A stretch of DNA of 64,000 bases from Brevundimonas sp. UBA5713. GTDB lineage: Bacteria > Pseudomonadota > Alphaproteobacteria > Caulobacterales > Caulobacteraceae. The position numbers and the translations under genes were made by a program. Shown in pieces: positions 1 to 9,206 of this stretch. The stretch covers positions 62,001 through 126,000 of the forward strand of contig NZ_DIGV01000041.1 of NCBI RefSeq assembly GCF_002419815.1, in the 5' to 3' direction. The number at the start of each line of letters is the position of its first letter. Position 1 is the stretch's first letter. The notes under the pieces are model-generated. The model had not been told where the DNA came from, ran no database searches, and worked only from the letters and a program-made list of their open reading frames with translations.

Positions 1-27
1 AGGGTGCCTCACACATAGGCTGTATCG

Positions 28-60
28 AAAAGGCCGTCGGATCGTTCCGGCGGCCTTTTT
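28..60 (+). terminator. Intrinsic terminator of an upstream gene outside the window
   Basis: A GC-rich stem (31-40 pairing with 47-56, six-base loop) is followed by five T residues on the plus strand. A run of A before the stem means it could also work on the minus strand. It probably ends a rightward gene lying left of the window. Confidence 0.6.
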
Positions 61-81
61 GCTGACCGTTTCATGCTCACG

Positions 82-115
82 AAAAAGGCCCGGATGGCGA
101 ACCATCCGGGCCTTT
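82..115 (-). terminator. glnA intrinsic terminator
   Basis: A perfect 14-bp stem (84-97 with 102-115) with the loop CGAA lies 20 bp after the glnA stop. Read on the minus strand it ends in a T run, so it is the expected end of the glnB-glnA transcript. Confidence 0.8.
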
Positions 116-134
116 CGCTGTCATCCCCTAGGGA

Positions 135-1544
135 TTAGCAGCTGTAGTACATGTCGAACTCGACCGGATGCGGATGCAGCTGCAGGCGAGCCACTTCCAC
201 TTGCTTCAGTTCGATGTAGGCGTCGATGAAGTCGTCATCCATCACGCCGCCCTTCTTGAGGAAGGCGCGGTCGGCATCGAGGGCTTCCAACGCTTCACGC
301 AGCGATCCGGCAACTTCCGGGATCGAGCCGCGCTCTTCCGGCGGCAGATCGTACAGGTTCTTGTCGGCAGCCGCGCCCGGATCGATGCGGTTTTCGATCC
401 CGTCCAGGCCAGCCATCAGCAGGGCCACGAAGGTCAGGTACGGGTTGCCCATCGGGTCCGGGAAGCGGGCTTCGATGCGCTTGGCCTTCGGCGACGAGAC
501 GTGCGGAATACGGATCGAGGCCGAACGGTTGCGGGCCGAGTAGGCCAGCTTCACCGGAGCCTCATAGCCCGGCACCAGACGCTTGTACGAGTTGGTGGTC
601 GAGTTGGCGAAGGCGTTGATGGCCTTGGCGTGCTTGATGATGCCGCCGATGTACCACAGACACTCTTGCGACAGACCGGCGTACTTGTCGCCAGCGAACT
701 GCGGCTTGCCGTCTTTCCAGATCGACATGTGGACGTGCATGCCCGAGCCGTTATCGCCGAACATCGGCTTGGCCATGAAGGTGGCCGTCTTGCCGTAAGC
801 GTGGGCCACGTTGTGGATCACGTACTTATACAGTTGCAGACGGTCAGCCATGGTCAGCAGGTCGCTGAACTTCAGGCCCAGTTCGTGTTGAGCCGGAGCC
901 ACTTCGTGGTGGTGCTTTTCCGGATCGAGGCCGAGGTCGCGCATGACGGCCAGCATTTCGCCGCGCAGGTCTTGACCCGAGTCCACCGGATTAACAGGGA
1001 AGTAGCCGCCCTTGGCACCCGGACGGTGGCCCAGATTGCCTTCGGCGTACTCGGCACCGGTGTTGGCCGGCAGTTCGGTCGAGTCGAAGCTGTAGCCGGT
1101 GTTGTGAGCGGCGGTCGACCAGCGCACGTCGTCGAACACGAAGAACTCGGCTTCCGGACCGAAGTAGACGGTGTCACCCACACCAGCCGACTGCACATAG
1201 GCGAGGGCCTTCTTGGCCATCGAACGGCTGTCGCGGTTATAGGGCTCGGCCGTGTCCGGGTTCAGCACATCGCAGAACAGGAAGAGGGTCGGTTGTTGGT
1301 AGAAGGGATCGACATAGGCGGTCGACAGGTCCGGCTTCAACAGCATGTCGGACTCGTTGATGGCCTTCCAGCCGGCGATCGACGAACCGTCGAACATCGT
1401 GCCTTCTTCGAGGAAGTCCTCGTCGATCTGGCTGATGTCGAAAGTGACGTGTTGCAGCTTACCTTTGGTGTCGGTGAAGCGCAGATCGACGTACTCGATC
1501 TCCTTATCCTTGATCTCTTGCAGGATCTTTTGGGCGGCGCTCAT
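135..1544 (-). CDS. glnA: Glutamine synthetase type I
   Basis: Makes glutamine from glutamate, ammonia and ATP in the cytoplasm; forms a dodecamer. The 469-residue length is standard for GSI-beta. Visible family blocks are MFDGSSIAGW (about 50-59), the metal-binding block with GPEAEFFVFD, NRSASIRIP, and NLYDLPPEE whose tyrosine (residue 398) is the usual adenylylation site, so activity is probably controlled by GlnE. I chose the ATG at 1544 (MSAAQKIL); an ATG 12 codons upstream only adds a non-conserved tail. It follows glnB by 70 bp on the same strand, the classical alphaproteobacterial glnBA arrangement. Confidence 0.97.
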   Translation of the reverse strand: MSAAQKILQEIKDKEIEYVDLRFTDTKGKLQHVTFDISQIDEDFLEEGTMFDGSSIAGWKAINESDMLLKPDLSTAYVDPFYQQPTLFLFCDVLNPDTAEPYNRDSRSMAKKALAYVQSAGVGDTVYFGPEAEFFVFDDVRWSTAAHNTGYSFDSTELPANTGAEYAEGNLGHRPGAKGGYFPVNPVDSGQDLRGEMLAVMRDLGLDPEKHHHEVAPAQHELGLKFSDLLTMADRLQLYKYVIHNVAHAYGKTATFMAKPMFGDNGSGMHVHMSIWKDGKPQFAGDKYAGLSQECLWYIGGIIKHAKAINAFANSTTNSYKRLVPGYEAPVKLAYSARNRSASIRIPHVSSPKAKRIEARFPDPMGNPYLTFVALLMAGLDGIENRIDPGAAADKNLYDLPPEERGSIPEVAGSLREALEALDADRAFLKKGGVMDDDFIDAYIELKQVEVARLQLHPHPVEFDMYYSC

Positions 1545-1614
1545 TTTTCTCGAGGTCCTGTTCTTATGAGGAGGAAACAAAGAAGGCCGCCCCGAATGGG
1601 ACGGCCAATGACAG

Positions 1615-1953
1615 TTAGATAGCTTGCGCTCCGGTTTCGCCGGTGCGGATACGGATGACGTCTTCGAGGGTCGTCACGAAGATTTTTCCGTCGCCGATTT
1701 TGCCGGTGCGTGCAGCGGTCTGAATGGCGTCAATGACGGCAGGCGCCAGATCGTCCGATACCACGACTTCAAGTTTGATCTTGGGAAGGAAGTCGATGAC
1801 GTACTCGGCACCGCGGTAGAGTTCGGAATGACCTTTCTGGCGGCCGTATCCCTTGGCTTCCAAAACGGTCATGCCCTGGACACCGATGTCCTGCAGGGCG
1901 TCTTTGACTTCATCGAGCTTGAACGGCTTGATGACGGCTTCGATCTTCTTCAT
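1615..1953 (-). CDS. glnB: Nitrogen regulatory protein PII
   Basis: Trimeric signal protein that senses 2-oxoglutarate and ATP/ADP and, when uridylylated, controls glutamine synthetase adenylylation and NtrBC. The start MKKIEAVIKPFKLDEV gives the canonical 112 residues. The T-loop is intact, with Tyr51 in the segment RGAEYVIDF, the site uridylylated by GlnD. The C-terminal block with KIFV and VIRIRTGE matches the family signature. It is the first gene of the glnB-glnA operon; a dyad at 2024-2044 lies upstream and may be regulatory. Confidence 0.96.
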   Translation of the reverse strand: MKKIEAVIKPFKLDEVKDALQDIGVQGMTVLEAKGYGRQKGHSELYRGAEYVIDFLPKIKLEVVVSDDLAPAVIDAIQTAARTGKIGDGKIFVTTLEDVIRIRTGETGAQAI

Positions 1954-2023
1954 TGGCGGTCCCGAGGCGGGTCCTCTTGTGGCCCGACGCTCGGTTATCG
2001 AAGACACATTGCATTGCACCATA

Positions 2024-2044
2024 AGGCAAGCCTTTTTCTTGCCT
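2024..2044. promoter_or_regulatory. Perfect dyad upstream of glnB
   Basis: AGGCAAG and its complement CTTGCCT are separated by 7 bp, 71 bp upstream of the glnB start. It could be an operator or a leader hairpin. A possible NtrC half-site, TGCACCA, overlaps nearby (about 2015-2021), but I see no full NtrC or sigma-54 consensus. Confidence 0.35.
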
Positions 2045-2240
2045 CAGAAGCCATCCGTGATCGGAAATCCCCACCCAATGGATAGAAATGTCACGCTGTG
2101 GGGCTTTCTGGTTGAAATAAGTATCTGAATTCAACGCAAAAAACCCGGCTGGCGAGAGGCGAAGGCTGTTCCAGGCGCAGGCAGAACACAATCGCGATAG
2201 AATCGCGGCCGGTATCAGGAAGCCGAGTTTCGAGGGAAGG

Positions 2241-2325
2241 TGGTGCGGATGAGAGGAATCGAACCTCCACGCCTCTCGGCGCTGGAACCTAAATCCAGTG
2301 CGTCTACCAGTTCCGCCACATCCGC
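2241..2325 (-). tRNA. tRNA-Leu, anticodon UAG
   Basis: On the minus strand the sequence folds as a class II tRNA with acceptor stem GCGGATG/CATCCGC, discriminator A and an encoded CCA. The anticodon arm is CTGGA-TTTAGGT-TCCAG, giving anticodon TAG. The variable arm is long, as expected for leucine tRNAs. Confidence 0.95.
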
Positions 2326-2411
2326 ATTAGGTATTCGAGGCTTCTAGCGGGATTCTGAAGCCGCGCAAGGGAAACCTCTGCACACGGTGCAAGCCTGCGG
2401 CAACGGACATC

Positions 2412-2445
2412 AAAAAAGCCCGCGCCGGTGAACGGCGCGGGCTTT
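2412..2445 (-). terminator. Cold-shock gene terminator
   Basis: A 13-bp GC-rich stem (2415-2427 with 2433-2445) and a five-base loop, followed by a T run on the minus strand, 25 bp after the csp stop codon. Confidence 0.8.
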
Positions 2446-2470
2446 CGAAAGCCTTTGAGGGCTTGGTCGC

Positions 2471-2680
2471 TTAGCCGACCTTCAGCTGGACAGCCGAAGT
2501 CTTGCCCGAGCGACGGTCTTGTTCCAACTCGTAGCTGATGGCTTGACCTTCATCCAGGCCGTTGATGCCGGCTTGGTGAACAGCGCTGATGTGAACGAAA
2601 ACGTCCGAACCACCAGCGTCAGGTGCGATGAAGCCGAAGCCCTTGGTCGAGTTGAACCACTTTACGGTGCCAGTAGCCAT
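2471..2680 (-). CDS. cspA: Cold-shock domain protein
   Basis: Single-stranded nucleic-acid-binding RNA chaperone of 69 residues, a single OB-fold. RNP1 (KGFGFI, residues 13-18) and RNP2 (VFVHIS, 27-32) are both intact. Two ATGs lie in frame six bases apart. The strong ribosome site AGGAGGT sits only two bases before the first (2686) but seven before the second (2680), so the second, MATGTVKW, is chosen. A leader of about 200 bp with no ORF precedes it, as is common for csp genes. The exact CspA paralogue cannot be told. Confidence 0.93.
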   Translation of the reverse strand: MATGTVKWFNSTKGFGFIAPDAGGSDVFVHISAVHQAGINGLDEGQAISYELEQDRRSGKTSAVQLKVG

Positions 2681-2854
2681 ATCCATGACCTCCTATAGCG
2701 TTCGCCCACGGAAAGATTGCCGCGGGCCAGTCGGGTCTTTGGAAACGGAAAATCTCAATGCGTCGCAGAGAAGATAGAGCGTTACGCAGAGATATCGACA
2801 GGCAAACAATGCCTGAATAATGCGCCCCTCGCAAGGCGGGGCACTTAAAAACAG

Positions 2855-2883
2855 AAAAAGCCCCGGAGAATTCCGGGGCTTTT
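2855..2883 (-). terminator. APC permease terminator, probably bidirectional
   Basis: An 11-bp stem (2856-2866 with 2873-2883) rich in C/G and flanked by A and T runs, 22 bp after the permease stop codon on the minus strand. Confidence 0.75.
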
Positions 2884-2905
2884 CCCTTGCTTCGGATGGT
2901 GTCGA

Positions 2906-4402
2906 TTACTCGATACCACGGCCCACGTGGCTCTTACGGTAGCCGTAGAGGAAGTAGACCGCCAGACCGATCGCAGCCCACAGCGGCAGGACCAGTTTCG
3001 CATCGGTCGGCAGGTTCAGGTACAGGCCCAGAGTACCGAACATGGCCAGAGGGGCCACGACCCAGATGAGCGGGGTCTTGAACGGACGGTGGCGGTGCGG
3101 ATCGCGCTTGCGCAGGATCATGACCGACAGGGCCACCATGAAGAACGCGAACAGGGTGCCCGAGTTCGAGATGTCAGCCAGCTTGCCGACCGGCAGGAAG
3201 GCCGCGAAGAAGGCCACGGCCACGCCGGTGATCATGGTCACGATGTGCGGGGTCTTCCACTTGGGGTGGATCTTGGCCAGGAACTCCGGCAGCAGGCCGT
3301 CACGCGCCATCACGAAGAAGATGCGGGTCTGACCAAAGAGCATGATCAGGATAACCGACGGCAGAGCCAGGAAGGCCGCAACGCCGATCATGTCGCCAAC
3401 ACGCTCATGTCCGATGGAGCGCAGAACGTGGGCCAGTGCTTCCTTCGAGCAGACCAGCGGCTCGGTGCCCGCAGCGACCAGCGTCTGGCACTGGGCTGCC
3501 ATTGCCGAGGTACCGGCGTGCAGCACTTCACCATTGACGCCCAGAACCGGTTGGGCGCCCAGAGCGCCGATGGCACCGGCGGCGACCAGAATGTAGAAGA
3601 CCGTACAGATCAGCAGCGAACCGATCAGGCCGATCGGCACGTTCTTTTGCGGATCCTTGGTCTCTTCGGCGGCGGTCGACACGGCGTCGAAGCCGACATA
3701 GGCGAAGAAGATCGAGGCAGCGGCCCCGACGACGCCCAGACCGGCACCATGGCCTGCGCCCATCCAGCCGTTCGGCATGAACGGGGTGAAGTTTTCGCCC
3801 TTCAGGACCGGCAGGGTCAGCACGATGAACACGGTCAGGGCCGTGACCTTGATCGCCACCAGAATGGCGTTCACGCGGGCCGACTCCGTGGTGCCGATCA
3901 GCAGCAGGCCGGTGATCAGCAGTGCGATAGCCGCAGCGGGCAGGTTCACAAGGCCGCCGGCGTACGGTCCGGCTGTCATGGCAAGGGGTAACGATATCCC
4001 CCAACTGTTCAGCAAGCCGATAAAGTAGCCGGACCAGCCCACCGACACGGCGGAGGCGGCAACAGCGTATTCGAGAATAAGCGCCCAGCCCACGATCCAG
4101 GCCAGAAGCTCACCCATCACCGAATAGGTGTAGGTGTAGGCAGAGCCCGAAACCGGCACCATCGAGGCCAGCTCCGAATAGCAAAGCGCCGCTACAGCAC
4201 AGACCGCAGCGGCGATGACGAAGCTCCACATCATGCCAGGTCCGGCCTTTTGTGCGGCCTCGGACGTCAGCACGAAGATACCGGTGCCGATAATGGCACC
4301 CACCCCGAGTAGGGTAAGCTGGACAGCGCCCAGCGAGCGCGTGAGCGCTTTCTTTTCTGCGGACGCGATAATAGCGTCCAGCGGTTTAATCCGCCAAGAC
4401 AT
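2906..4402 (-). CDS. APC-family amino acid permease
   Basis: A 498-residue inner-membrane protein with about 12-14 hydrophobic segments. The first helix carries GVGAIIGTGIFVLTSE, the substrate-binding glycine motif of the APC superfamily, and GFDAVSTAAEETKDP follows in the middle, typical of the cationic amino acid transporter/YfnA branch. A short C-terminal tail is cytoplasmic. It probably imports an amino acid by proton coupling; the substrate cannot be read from sequence. It is monocistronic, with its own terminator, and divergent from hrpB. Confidence 0.9.
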   Translation of the reverse strand: MSWRIKPLDAIIASAEKKALTRSLGAVQLTLLGVGAIIGTGIFVLTSEAAQKAGPGMMWSFVIAAAVCAVAALCYSELASMVPVSGSAYTYTYSVMGELLAWIVGWALILEYAVAASAVSVGWSGYFIGLLNSWGISLPLAMTAGPYAGGLVNLPAAAIALLITGLLLIGTTESARVNAILVAIKVTALTVFIVLTLPVLKGENFTPFMPNGWMGAGHGAGLGVVGAAASIFFAYVGFDAVSTAAEETKDPQKNVPIGLIGSLLICTVFYILVAAGAIGALGAQPVLGVNGEVLHAGTSAMAAQCQTLVAAGTEPLVCSKEALAHVLRSIGHERVGDMIGVAAFLALPSVILIMLFGQTRIFFVMARDGLLPEFLAKIHPKWKTPHIVTMITGVAVAFFAAFLPVGKLADISNSGTLFAFFMVALSVMILRKRDPHRHRPFKTPLIWVVAPLAMFGTLGLYLNLPTDAKLVLPLWAAIGLAVYFLYGYRKSHVGRGIE

Positions 4403-4548
4403 GGAAGTCCCCTCGCAAATTCAGTACCGACAGAAGTCGGCTCGAGGGCGACGCTAGACAGGCTTTGTGGATCGCGCAACGCGCTAGACGTTTTCTAGGC
4501 CGATTAATGACCGATTTGTGTACCTGCGGCGGGGATGGCTGCGACAAC

Positions 4549-6984
4549 ATGTTACCAATCCATGCCGTTTTGGATTCCATTGCCACGGCTCTGTCGGGCG
4601 AATCGACGCTGGTACTGGCGGCACCGCCGGGGGCGGGCAAGACCACTGTGGTGCCCTTGCACCTGCTGAAAAGCGATTGGCTGGGCGACCAGAAAATCAT
4701 GCTTCTAGAGCCGCGCCGGATCGCCGCGCGCGCCGCCGCAGAGCGCATGGCCGCCACACTTGGCGAATCGGCGGGTGAAACGGTGGGCTATCGTACCCGC
4801 CTGCAAAGCCGCATCAGCGCACGTACCCGTATCGAGGTTGTCACCGAAGGCGTCTTCACGCGCATGCTGTTGGATGATCCGGCGCTGGAGGGCGTGGGGG
4901 CTGTGCTGTTTGACGAGTTCCACGAGCGCAGTCTCGACGCCGATCTCGGCCTGGCGCTGGCGCGTGAATGCCAGACCCTATTACGCGAAGACCTGCGGCT
5001 CATCGTAATGTCGGCGACGCTGGACGTGGCCGGGGTGTCTCGTCTGTTGGACGGCGCTCGTGTCATCGAAACAGAAGGCCGCGCCTTTCCGGTCGAGACC
5101 CGATATCTTGGCCGTAATCCTGCCGAGCGTTTTGAAGAGGCCATGGCGCGGGCCGTTATTCAGGCACTTGATGAAGAGACCGGCTCCGTGCTGGCCTTTC
5201 TGCCGGGGCAGGGCGAGATCCACCGCACGCTGCAAAGGCTGAACGATCGTATGCGACGAGCCGACGTCGATGTGGTGGGCCTGTATGGGGCCTTGGACAA
5301 GGCCGAACAGGACAGGGCGATTTCGCCTGCACCTGCGGGACGCCGCAAGGTGGTGCTGGCGACCTCGGTAGCGGAAACCAGTTTGACGATCGAGGGGGTG
5401 CGCGTGGTCATCGACGGTGGCCTGTCGCGCGTGCCGCGCTTCGATCCGGCCAGCGGATTGACCCGTCTGGCTACAGTAAAGGTGTCACAATCTTCGGCAG
5501 AACAACGCAGGGGCCGTGCGGGTCGCGTGGAGCTGGGGGTGTGTTACCGCCTGTGGGACGAAGAGCAGACGCGTGGACTGGTTCCGCATCAAAAGCCTGA
5601 AATCCAGGAAGCCGACCTGACGGCCTTTGCGCTGGATCTGGCGCGATGGGGGGCGAAATCGGTTGATGGACTTGCGCTGCTGGACCCGCCACCTGCGGGG
5701 GCGCTGTCCGAGGCACGCAAGGTCTTGGGGCGTTTGGGGGCTTTGGATGACAACGGTGACCTGACCGAGCACGGGCGCAGGCTGGCGCGGATACCGCTAT
5801 CGCCGCGTCTGGCGCACATGGTGGCGACGGCGTCCGATCTGGAGGATGCCATGGGCGGCGCGCGCGTAGCGGCGGTGCTGAGCGAACCTGGCCTTGGCGG
5901 CAATAGCGTCGATATTGAAGAGCGGCTGAAGGGTATGGAGCGCGACCGTTCGCCGCGGGCCCGCGACGCGCAAAAATTGGCCGAGCACTGGGCCAAGGCA
6001 GCGGGGGGCGGCAGGGGTGAACGCGTCGATGTCGCGCTGCTGGTGTGCGAGGCCTTTCCAGAGCGCATCGCCCGGTCGCGCGGTAAAGGTGGCGAGCTGC
6101 TGCTGGCGTCCGGTCGTGGCGCGGTGATCGATGCGTCTGAGGCGCTGGCTCAGGACAAATGGCTGGCCGTTGCCGAACTGGGCGGCGGTGACAGCCGCGA
6201 CAAGGTCCGACTGGCCGCGCGTCTGGATGCGACGACGCTGGAGAGCGATCTGGCGCACCGTATCGACACTGAGGAGCGACTGGTCCGCGAGCCGTCCGGT
6301 CGGGCGGTCATCAAGCGCATCCGCAAGATCGGCGCGATTGTGCTGGACGAAAAGGTCATCGGCGCACCCGACCGGAAGGCCATGACGGCGGCCCTGAAGA
6401 CCGAAATCGAAAAGGATGGCTTGGGCGATCTTCGTTGGGGCGAGGCCAGTTCGGCTTTTCGGGCACGCTTGGCCTATCTGCATGGTTTGGAGGCGGATTG
6501 GCCGGATGTGTCGGACGAAGGTCTGCTGGCGCGGCGCGAGGAATGGCTGTGGCCGCTGCTGGATAAGGTATCGGCGGTGTCGGCTCTGTCTGATCGTGAT
6601 CTGGCGGATGGTCTTCGCGCGCTTGTGCCGTGGGACAAGCAGCGGGCGCTGGATCAGCTGGCACCCGCGCGGCTGGAAGTTCCTCTGGGTTCTGCCGCCA
6701 TCGACTATGCTGCCGAAGGCGGGCCGCGCGTCGATATCCGCGTGCAGGAACTCTTCGGCTTGAAAGTCCACCCCACGGTTGGTGGCGGGCGCACGCCATT
6801 GACCTTGGCGTTGCTGTCACCCGCGCGGCGTCCGGTTCAGGTCACCAAGGATCTCCCGGGGTTCTGGGCGGGATCCTGGAACGCGGTTAGAGCTGAAATG
6901 CGCGGCCGTTATCCGCGTCATCCTTGGCCGGAAGACCCTGCCAACGCCGCGGCCACCAATCGCGTCAAGCCGCGCGGAACATAA
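4549..6984 (+). CDS. hrpB: ATP-dependent helicase HrpB
   Basis: DEAH-family RNA-helicase-like protein of 811 residues, near the usual 800-840. Walker A is APPGAGKT (about 25-32) and motif II is DEFH (122-125) followed by ERSLDADL, the HrpB-specific variant of DEAH. Motif III SATLD, the motif VI stretch QRRGRAGR and a C-terminal HrpB domain are all present. I use the ATG at 4549 because MLPIHAVLDSIATAL aligns with the family start; an ATG at 4507 would add a Cys-rich 14 residues and is possible. Its cellular role is poorly known. Confidence 0.93.
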   Translation: MLPIHAVLDSIATALSGESTLVLAAPPGAGKTTVVPLHLLKSDWLGDQKIMLLEPRRIAARAAAERMAATLGESAGETVGYRTRLQSRISARTRIEVVTEGVFTRMLLDDPALEGVGAVLFDEFHERSLDADLGLALARECQTLLREDLRLIVMSATLDVAGVSRLLDGARVIETEGRAFPVETRYLGRNPAERFEEAMARAVIQALDEETGSVLAFLPGQGEIHRTLQRLNDRMRRADVDVVGLYGALDKAEQDRAISPAPAGRRKVVLATSVAETSLTIEGVRVVIDGGLSRVPRFDPASGLTRLATVKVSQSSAEQRRGRAGRVELGVCYRLWDEEQTRGLVPHQKPEIQEADLTAFALDLARWGAKSVDGLALLDPPPAGALSEARKVLGRLGALDDNGDLTEHGRRLARIPLSPRLAHMVATASDLEDAMGGARVAAVLSEPGLGGNSVDIEERLKGMERDRSPRARDAQKLAEHWAKAAGGGRGERVDVALLVCEAFPERIARSRGKGGELLLASGRGAVIDASEALAQDKWLAVAELGGGDSRDKVRLAARLDATTLESDLAHRIDTEERLVREPSGRAVIKRIRKIGAIVLDEKVIGAPDRKAMTAALKTEIEKDGLGDLRWGEASSAFRARLAYLHGLEADWPDVSDEGLLARREEWLWPLLDKVSAVSALSDRDLADGLRALVPWDKQRALDQLAPARLEVPLGSAAIDYAAEGGPRVDIRVQELFGLKVHPTVGGGRTPLTLALLSPARRPVQVTKDLPGFWAGSWNAVRAEMRGRYPRHPWPEDPANAAATNRVKPRGT

Positions 6985-7022
6985 CACCGCGCCAAGCTTT
7001 GCGGCTGTAAATCCTTGACGGA

Positions 7023-7054
7023 TCAGGGCAATTTCTGAAATGAAAATGCCCTGA
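7023..7054. promoter_or_regulatory. Long dyad in the MFS gene leader
   Basis: TCAGGGCA (7023-7030) and TGCCCTGA (7047-7054) form perfect 8-base arms, with a second small palindrome ATTTC-T-GAAAT inside the loop. It ends 14 bp before the GTG start of the transporter and follows a possible -35 element TTGACG. It may be an operator or a leader hairpin that controls initiation; no T run supports a terminator. Confidence 0.4.
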
Positions 7055-7068
7055 ACAAGGGGGCTATC

Positions 7069-8355
7069 GTGTCTGAAGGCCAGATTTTACCCGCAAAGAA
7101 CTCTAAGGCGCGCGTTTTGTTCGCCAGCCTGATCGGCACGACAATCGAGTTCTACGATTTCTATATCTATGCGACGGCTGCGGTCCTCGTGTTTCCGGCG
7201 CTCTTCTTCCCTGGTAGCGACCCTATGACGGCCATGCTGGCCTCGTTCGCGACCTTTTCGATCGCCTTTTTCGCGCGTCCGGTCGGTGCCGTTGTGTTCG
7301 GCCATTTTGGCGACAAGGTGGGGCGTAAGGCCACATTGGTCGCCGCGCTGATGACCATGGGCGGCTCGACTGTGCTGATCGGCTTGCTGCCGACTTATGC
7401 TCAAGTTGGTGTGCTGGGGCCGTTGCTGCTGGCGCTATGCCGGTTTGGTCAGGGGCTGGGCCTGGGGGGAGAGTGGGGCGGTGCTGTGCTGCTGGCCACC
7501 GAAAACGCCCCTCCGGGTAAAAAGGCGTGGTACGGCATGTTCCCGCAACTGGGGGCACCGATTGGCTTTATATTGTCGACCGCCAGCTTCATTGCCCTGG
7601 GCCACTTCCTGAGCGAGGAAGCCTTCATGGTATGGGGGTGGCGTGTGCCCTTTATCGCCAGCGCGGTCCTGGTCATTATCGGCCTTTGGATGCGCCTGAA
7701 AATCCACGAGACGCCGGATTTCCAAAAGGTCATCGACAAGCAGGAGCGGGTGAAGGCCCCCATCCTTACCCTGATCGCCGACCATAAGTATGCCTTGCTG
7801 ACGGGGACGCTGGCCGGTCTGGCGACTTTTGTTCTGTTCTATCTGATGACGGTGTTTGCGCTGGGGTGGGGCACCACCTCCATGGGCTATAGCCGCGAGC
7901 AGTTCCTGCCGATCCAGCTTCTGGGTGTGTGCTTCTTTGGCCTGCTGATCCCCGTTGCGGCATTGGCGGCTGACAAGTGGGGACAGGCGAATACCTTGCT
8001 GGTGACCAGTCTCGGAATTGCCGTGTTCGGGATGATCTTACCGGTTTTGTTCAATGGCGGTCTGGTAGGAATTACGGCCTTTTTCATCATCGGCTTTGCC
8101 TTGATGGGCTGCACCTATGGTCCGATCGGTGCCGCGCTGGCTCGGCCTTTCCCGACGGCAGTGCGTTATACCGGCGCATCCATGACCTTTAATCTGGCCA
8201 GTATTCTCGGGGCTTCATTGGCACCGTTTATCGCGACGTGGCTGGCGCAGCGGTATGGCCTGATGGCGGTCGGCATCTATCTGGCCGTAGTCGCCTTGCT
8301 GACCATTGTGGCCCTGCTGGGTATGAGGCGGATAAAAACAGAGGGGGAGGCGTAA
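7069..8355 (+). CDS. MFS transporter, metabolite:H+ symporter (MHS) type
   Basis: A 428-residue, 12-segment membrane transporter. The N-terminal IGTTIEFYDFYIYATAA block and the loop 2-3 motif GHFGDKVGRK are typical of the MHS group (ShiA, KgtP, ProP, CitA), as is RFGQGLGLGGEWGGA in helix 4. It probably imports an organic acid or zwitterion with protons; the substrate is not determinable. Translation starts at GTG 7069. The stop codon lies inside the loop of its own terminator. Confidence 0.92.
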   Translation: MSEGQILPAKNSKARVLFASLIGTTIEFYDFYIYATAAVLVFPALFFPGSDPMTAMLASFATFSIAFFARPVGAVVFGHFGDKVGRKATLVAALMTMGGSTVLIGLLPTYAQVGVLGPLLLALCRFGQGLGLGGEWGGAVLLATENAPPGKKAWYGMFPQLGAPIGFILSTASFIALGHFLSEEAFMVWGWRVPFIASAVLVIIGLWMRLKIHETPDFQKVIDKQERVKAPILTLIADHKYALLTGTLAGLATFVLFYLMTVFALGWGTTSMGYSREQFLPIQLLGVCFFGLLIPVAALAADKWGQANTLLVTSLGIAVFGMILPVLFNGGLVGITAFFIIGFALMGCTYGPIGAALARPFPTAVRYTGASMTFNLASILGASLAPFIATWLAQRYGLMAVGIYLAVVALLTIVALLGMRRIKTEGEA

Positions 8356-8368
8356 GCCTCCCCCTTTT
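8343..8368 (+). terminator. MFS gene terminator overlapping its stop codon
   Basis: A 9-bp G/C stem (8343-8351 with 8356-8364) is followed by four T. The four-base loop contains most of the TAA stop codon, so the 5' arm of the hairpin is coding. Confidence 0.8.
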
Positions 8369-8393
8369 CATTTCCAATGCGGTGTCGGGGGTC

Positions 8394-9206
8394 TTAGAGG
8401 CCCGAGCCGTAGGCCGCGTCGGTAATCGAATAGACCATGATCCCCGTCGCCACGGCGAGGTTCAGGCTGTCGGCACGACCGCGCATCGGGATCTTGACGT
8501 TAACATCGCAGGTGGCGGCCAATTCGTCGGTTAGGCCTGCCTGCTCATTCCCCATCAGGATAATGGCCGGATGCTGGACGGGGCTGTCGCGATAGCCGTG
8601 GGTGGCATCAAGACGCGTGCCGATGACGCTGCCCGGCCAGTTCTTGCGCCAGGCGACAAAGTCTTCGCGGCTGGTCTTGGTGATGGAGACAGCAAACACC
8701 GAGCCCATGGTCGCGCGCACAGCTTCCACCGAATAGGGGTCCACGCAGTCGCCGATCAGGATCACGCCACCGGCGCCGGCAGAGTCTGCAGTGCGGATAA
8801 TGGTGCCGAGATTGCCTGGATCACGCACCTGTTCCAGCGCCACCCAGACGGGCTTGGTTTCAGGCTTTATGTCGTTCAGCGGAGTGAACACCTGTTCGAA
8901 CACGCCCAGCACGGTCTGCGGATTGTCGCGGCGGCTGATCTTTTCAAGGATGGCGTGGGTGACGGTGATGATCTGGCCGCCAGCCTTGCGCGTATCTTCC
9001 TTGGCGCGGTCGAGGATGGCGTGCGGACGGGCATCCTGACCGACCAACAGCATCTTAGGGGCGCGGCCTTGATCCAGCGCCTCACCAATGAATTTCAGAC
9101 CCTCGGCAAGAAAGCGGCCCGTCGCCTCGCGTTCCTTGCGCATATGCAAGGCGCGGACGGCCTTGACCGTGTCATTGGTCAGGGAGGTAATCAGATGCTC
9201 GCTCAT
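8394..9206 (-). CDS. TrmH/SpoU-family RNA 2'-O-methyltransferase
   Basis: A 270-residue SPOUT methyltransferase. After an N-terminal substrate-binding part (about 1-105) comes the catalytic domain with the three SpoU motifs: DPGNLGTIIRTADSAG, ILMGNEQAGL and IPMRGRADSLNLAVATGI. It methylates a ribose in tRNA or rRNA using S-adenosylmethionine; the target is unknown. Its ATG overlaps the stop of the upstream methyltransferase gene by one base (TGATG), so the two are translationally coupled. Confidence 0.92.
   Translation of the reverse strand: MSEHLITSLTNDTVKAVRALHMRKEREATGRFLAEGLKFIGEALDQGRAPKMLLVGQDARPHAILDRAKEDTRKAGGQIITVTHAILEKISRRDNPQTVLGVFEQVFTPLNDIKPETKPVWVALEQVRDPGNLGTIIRTADSAGAGGVILIGDCVDPYSVEAVRATMGSVFAVSITKTSREDFVAWRKNWPGSVIGTRLDATHGYRDSPVQHPAIILMGNEQAGLTDELAATCDVNVKIPMRGRADSLNLAVATGIMVYSITDAAYGSGL

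Noticed and set aside
168..1622. A 484-codon open frame antisense to glnA
   Set aside because: It is a shadow of the high-GC third-position bias in glnA; its translation has no domain and runs opposite to a fully conserved enzyme.
2011..2030. NtrC or sigma-54 promoter for glnB
   Set aside because: Only a half-site TGCACCA is visible, and no GG-N10-GC core with correct flanks could be placed, so no promoter is claimed.
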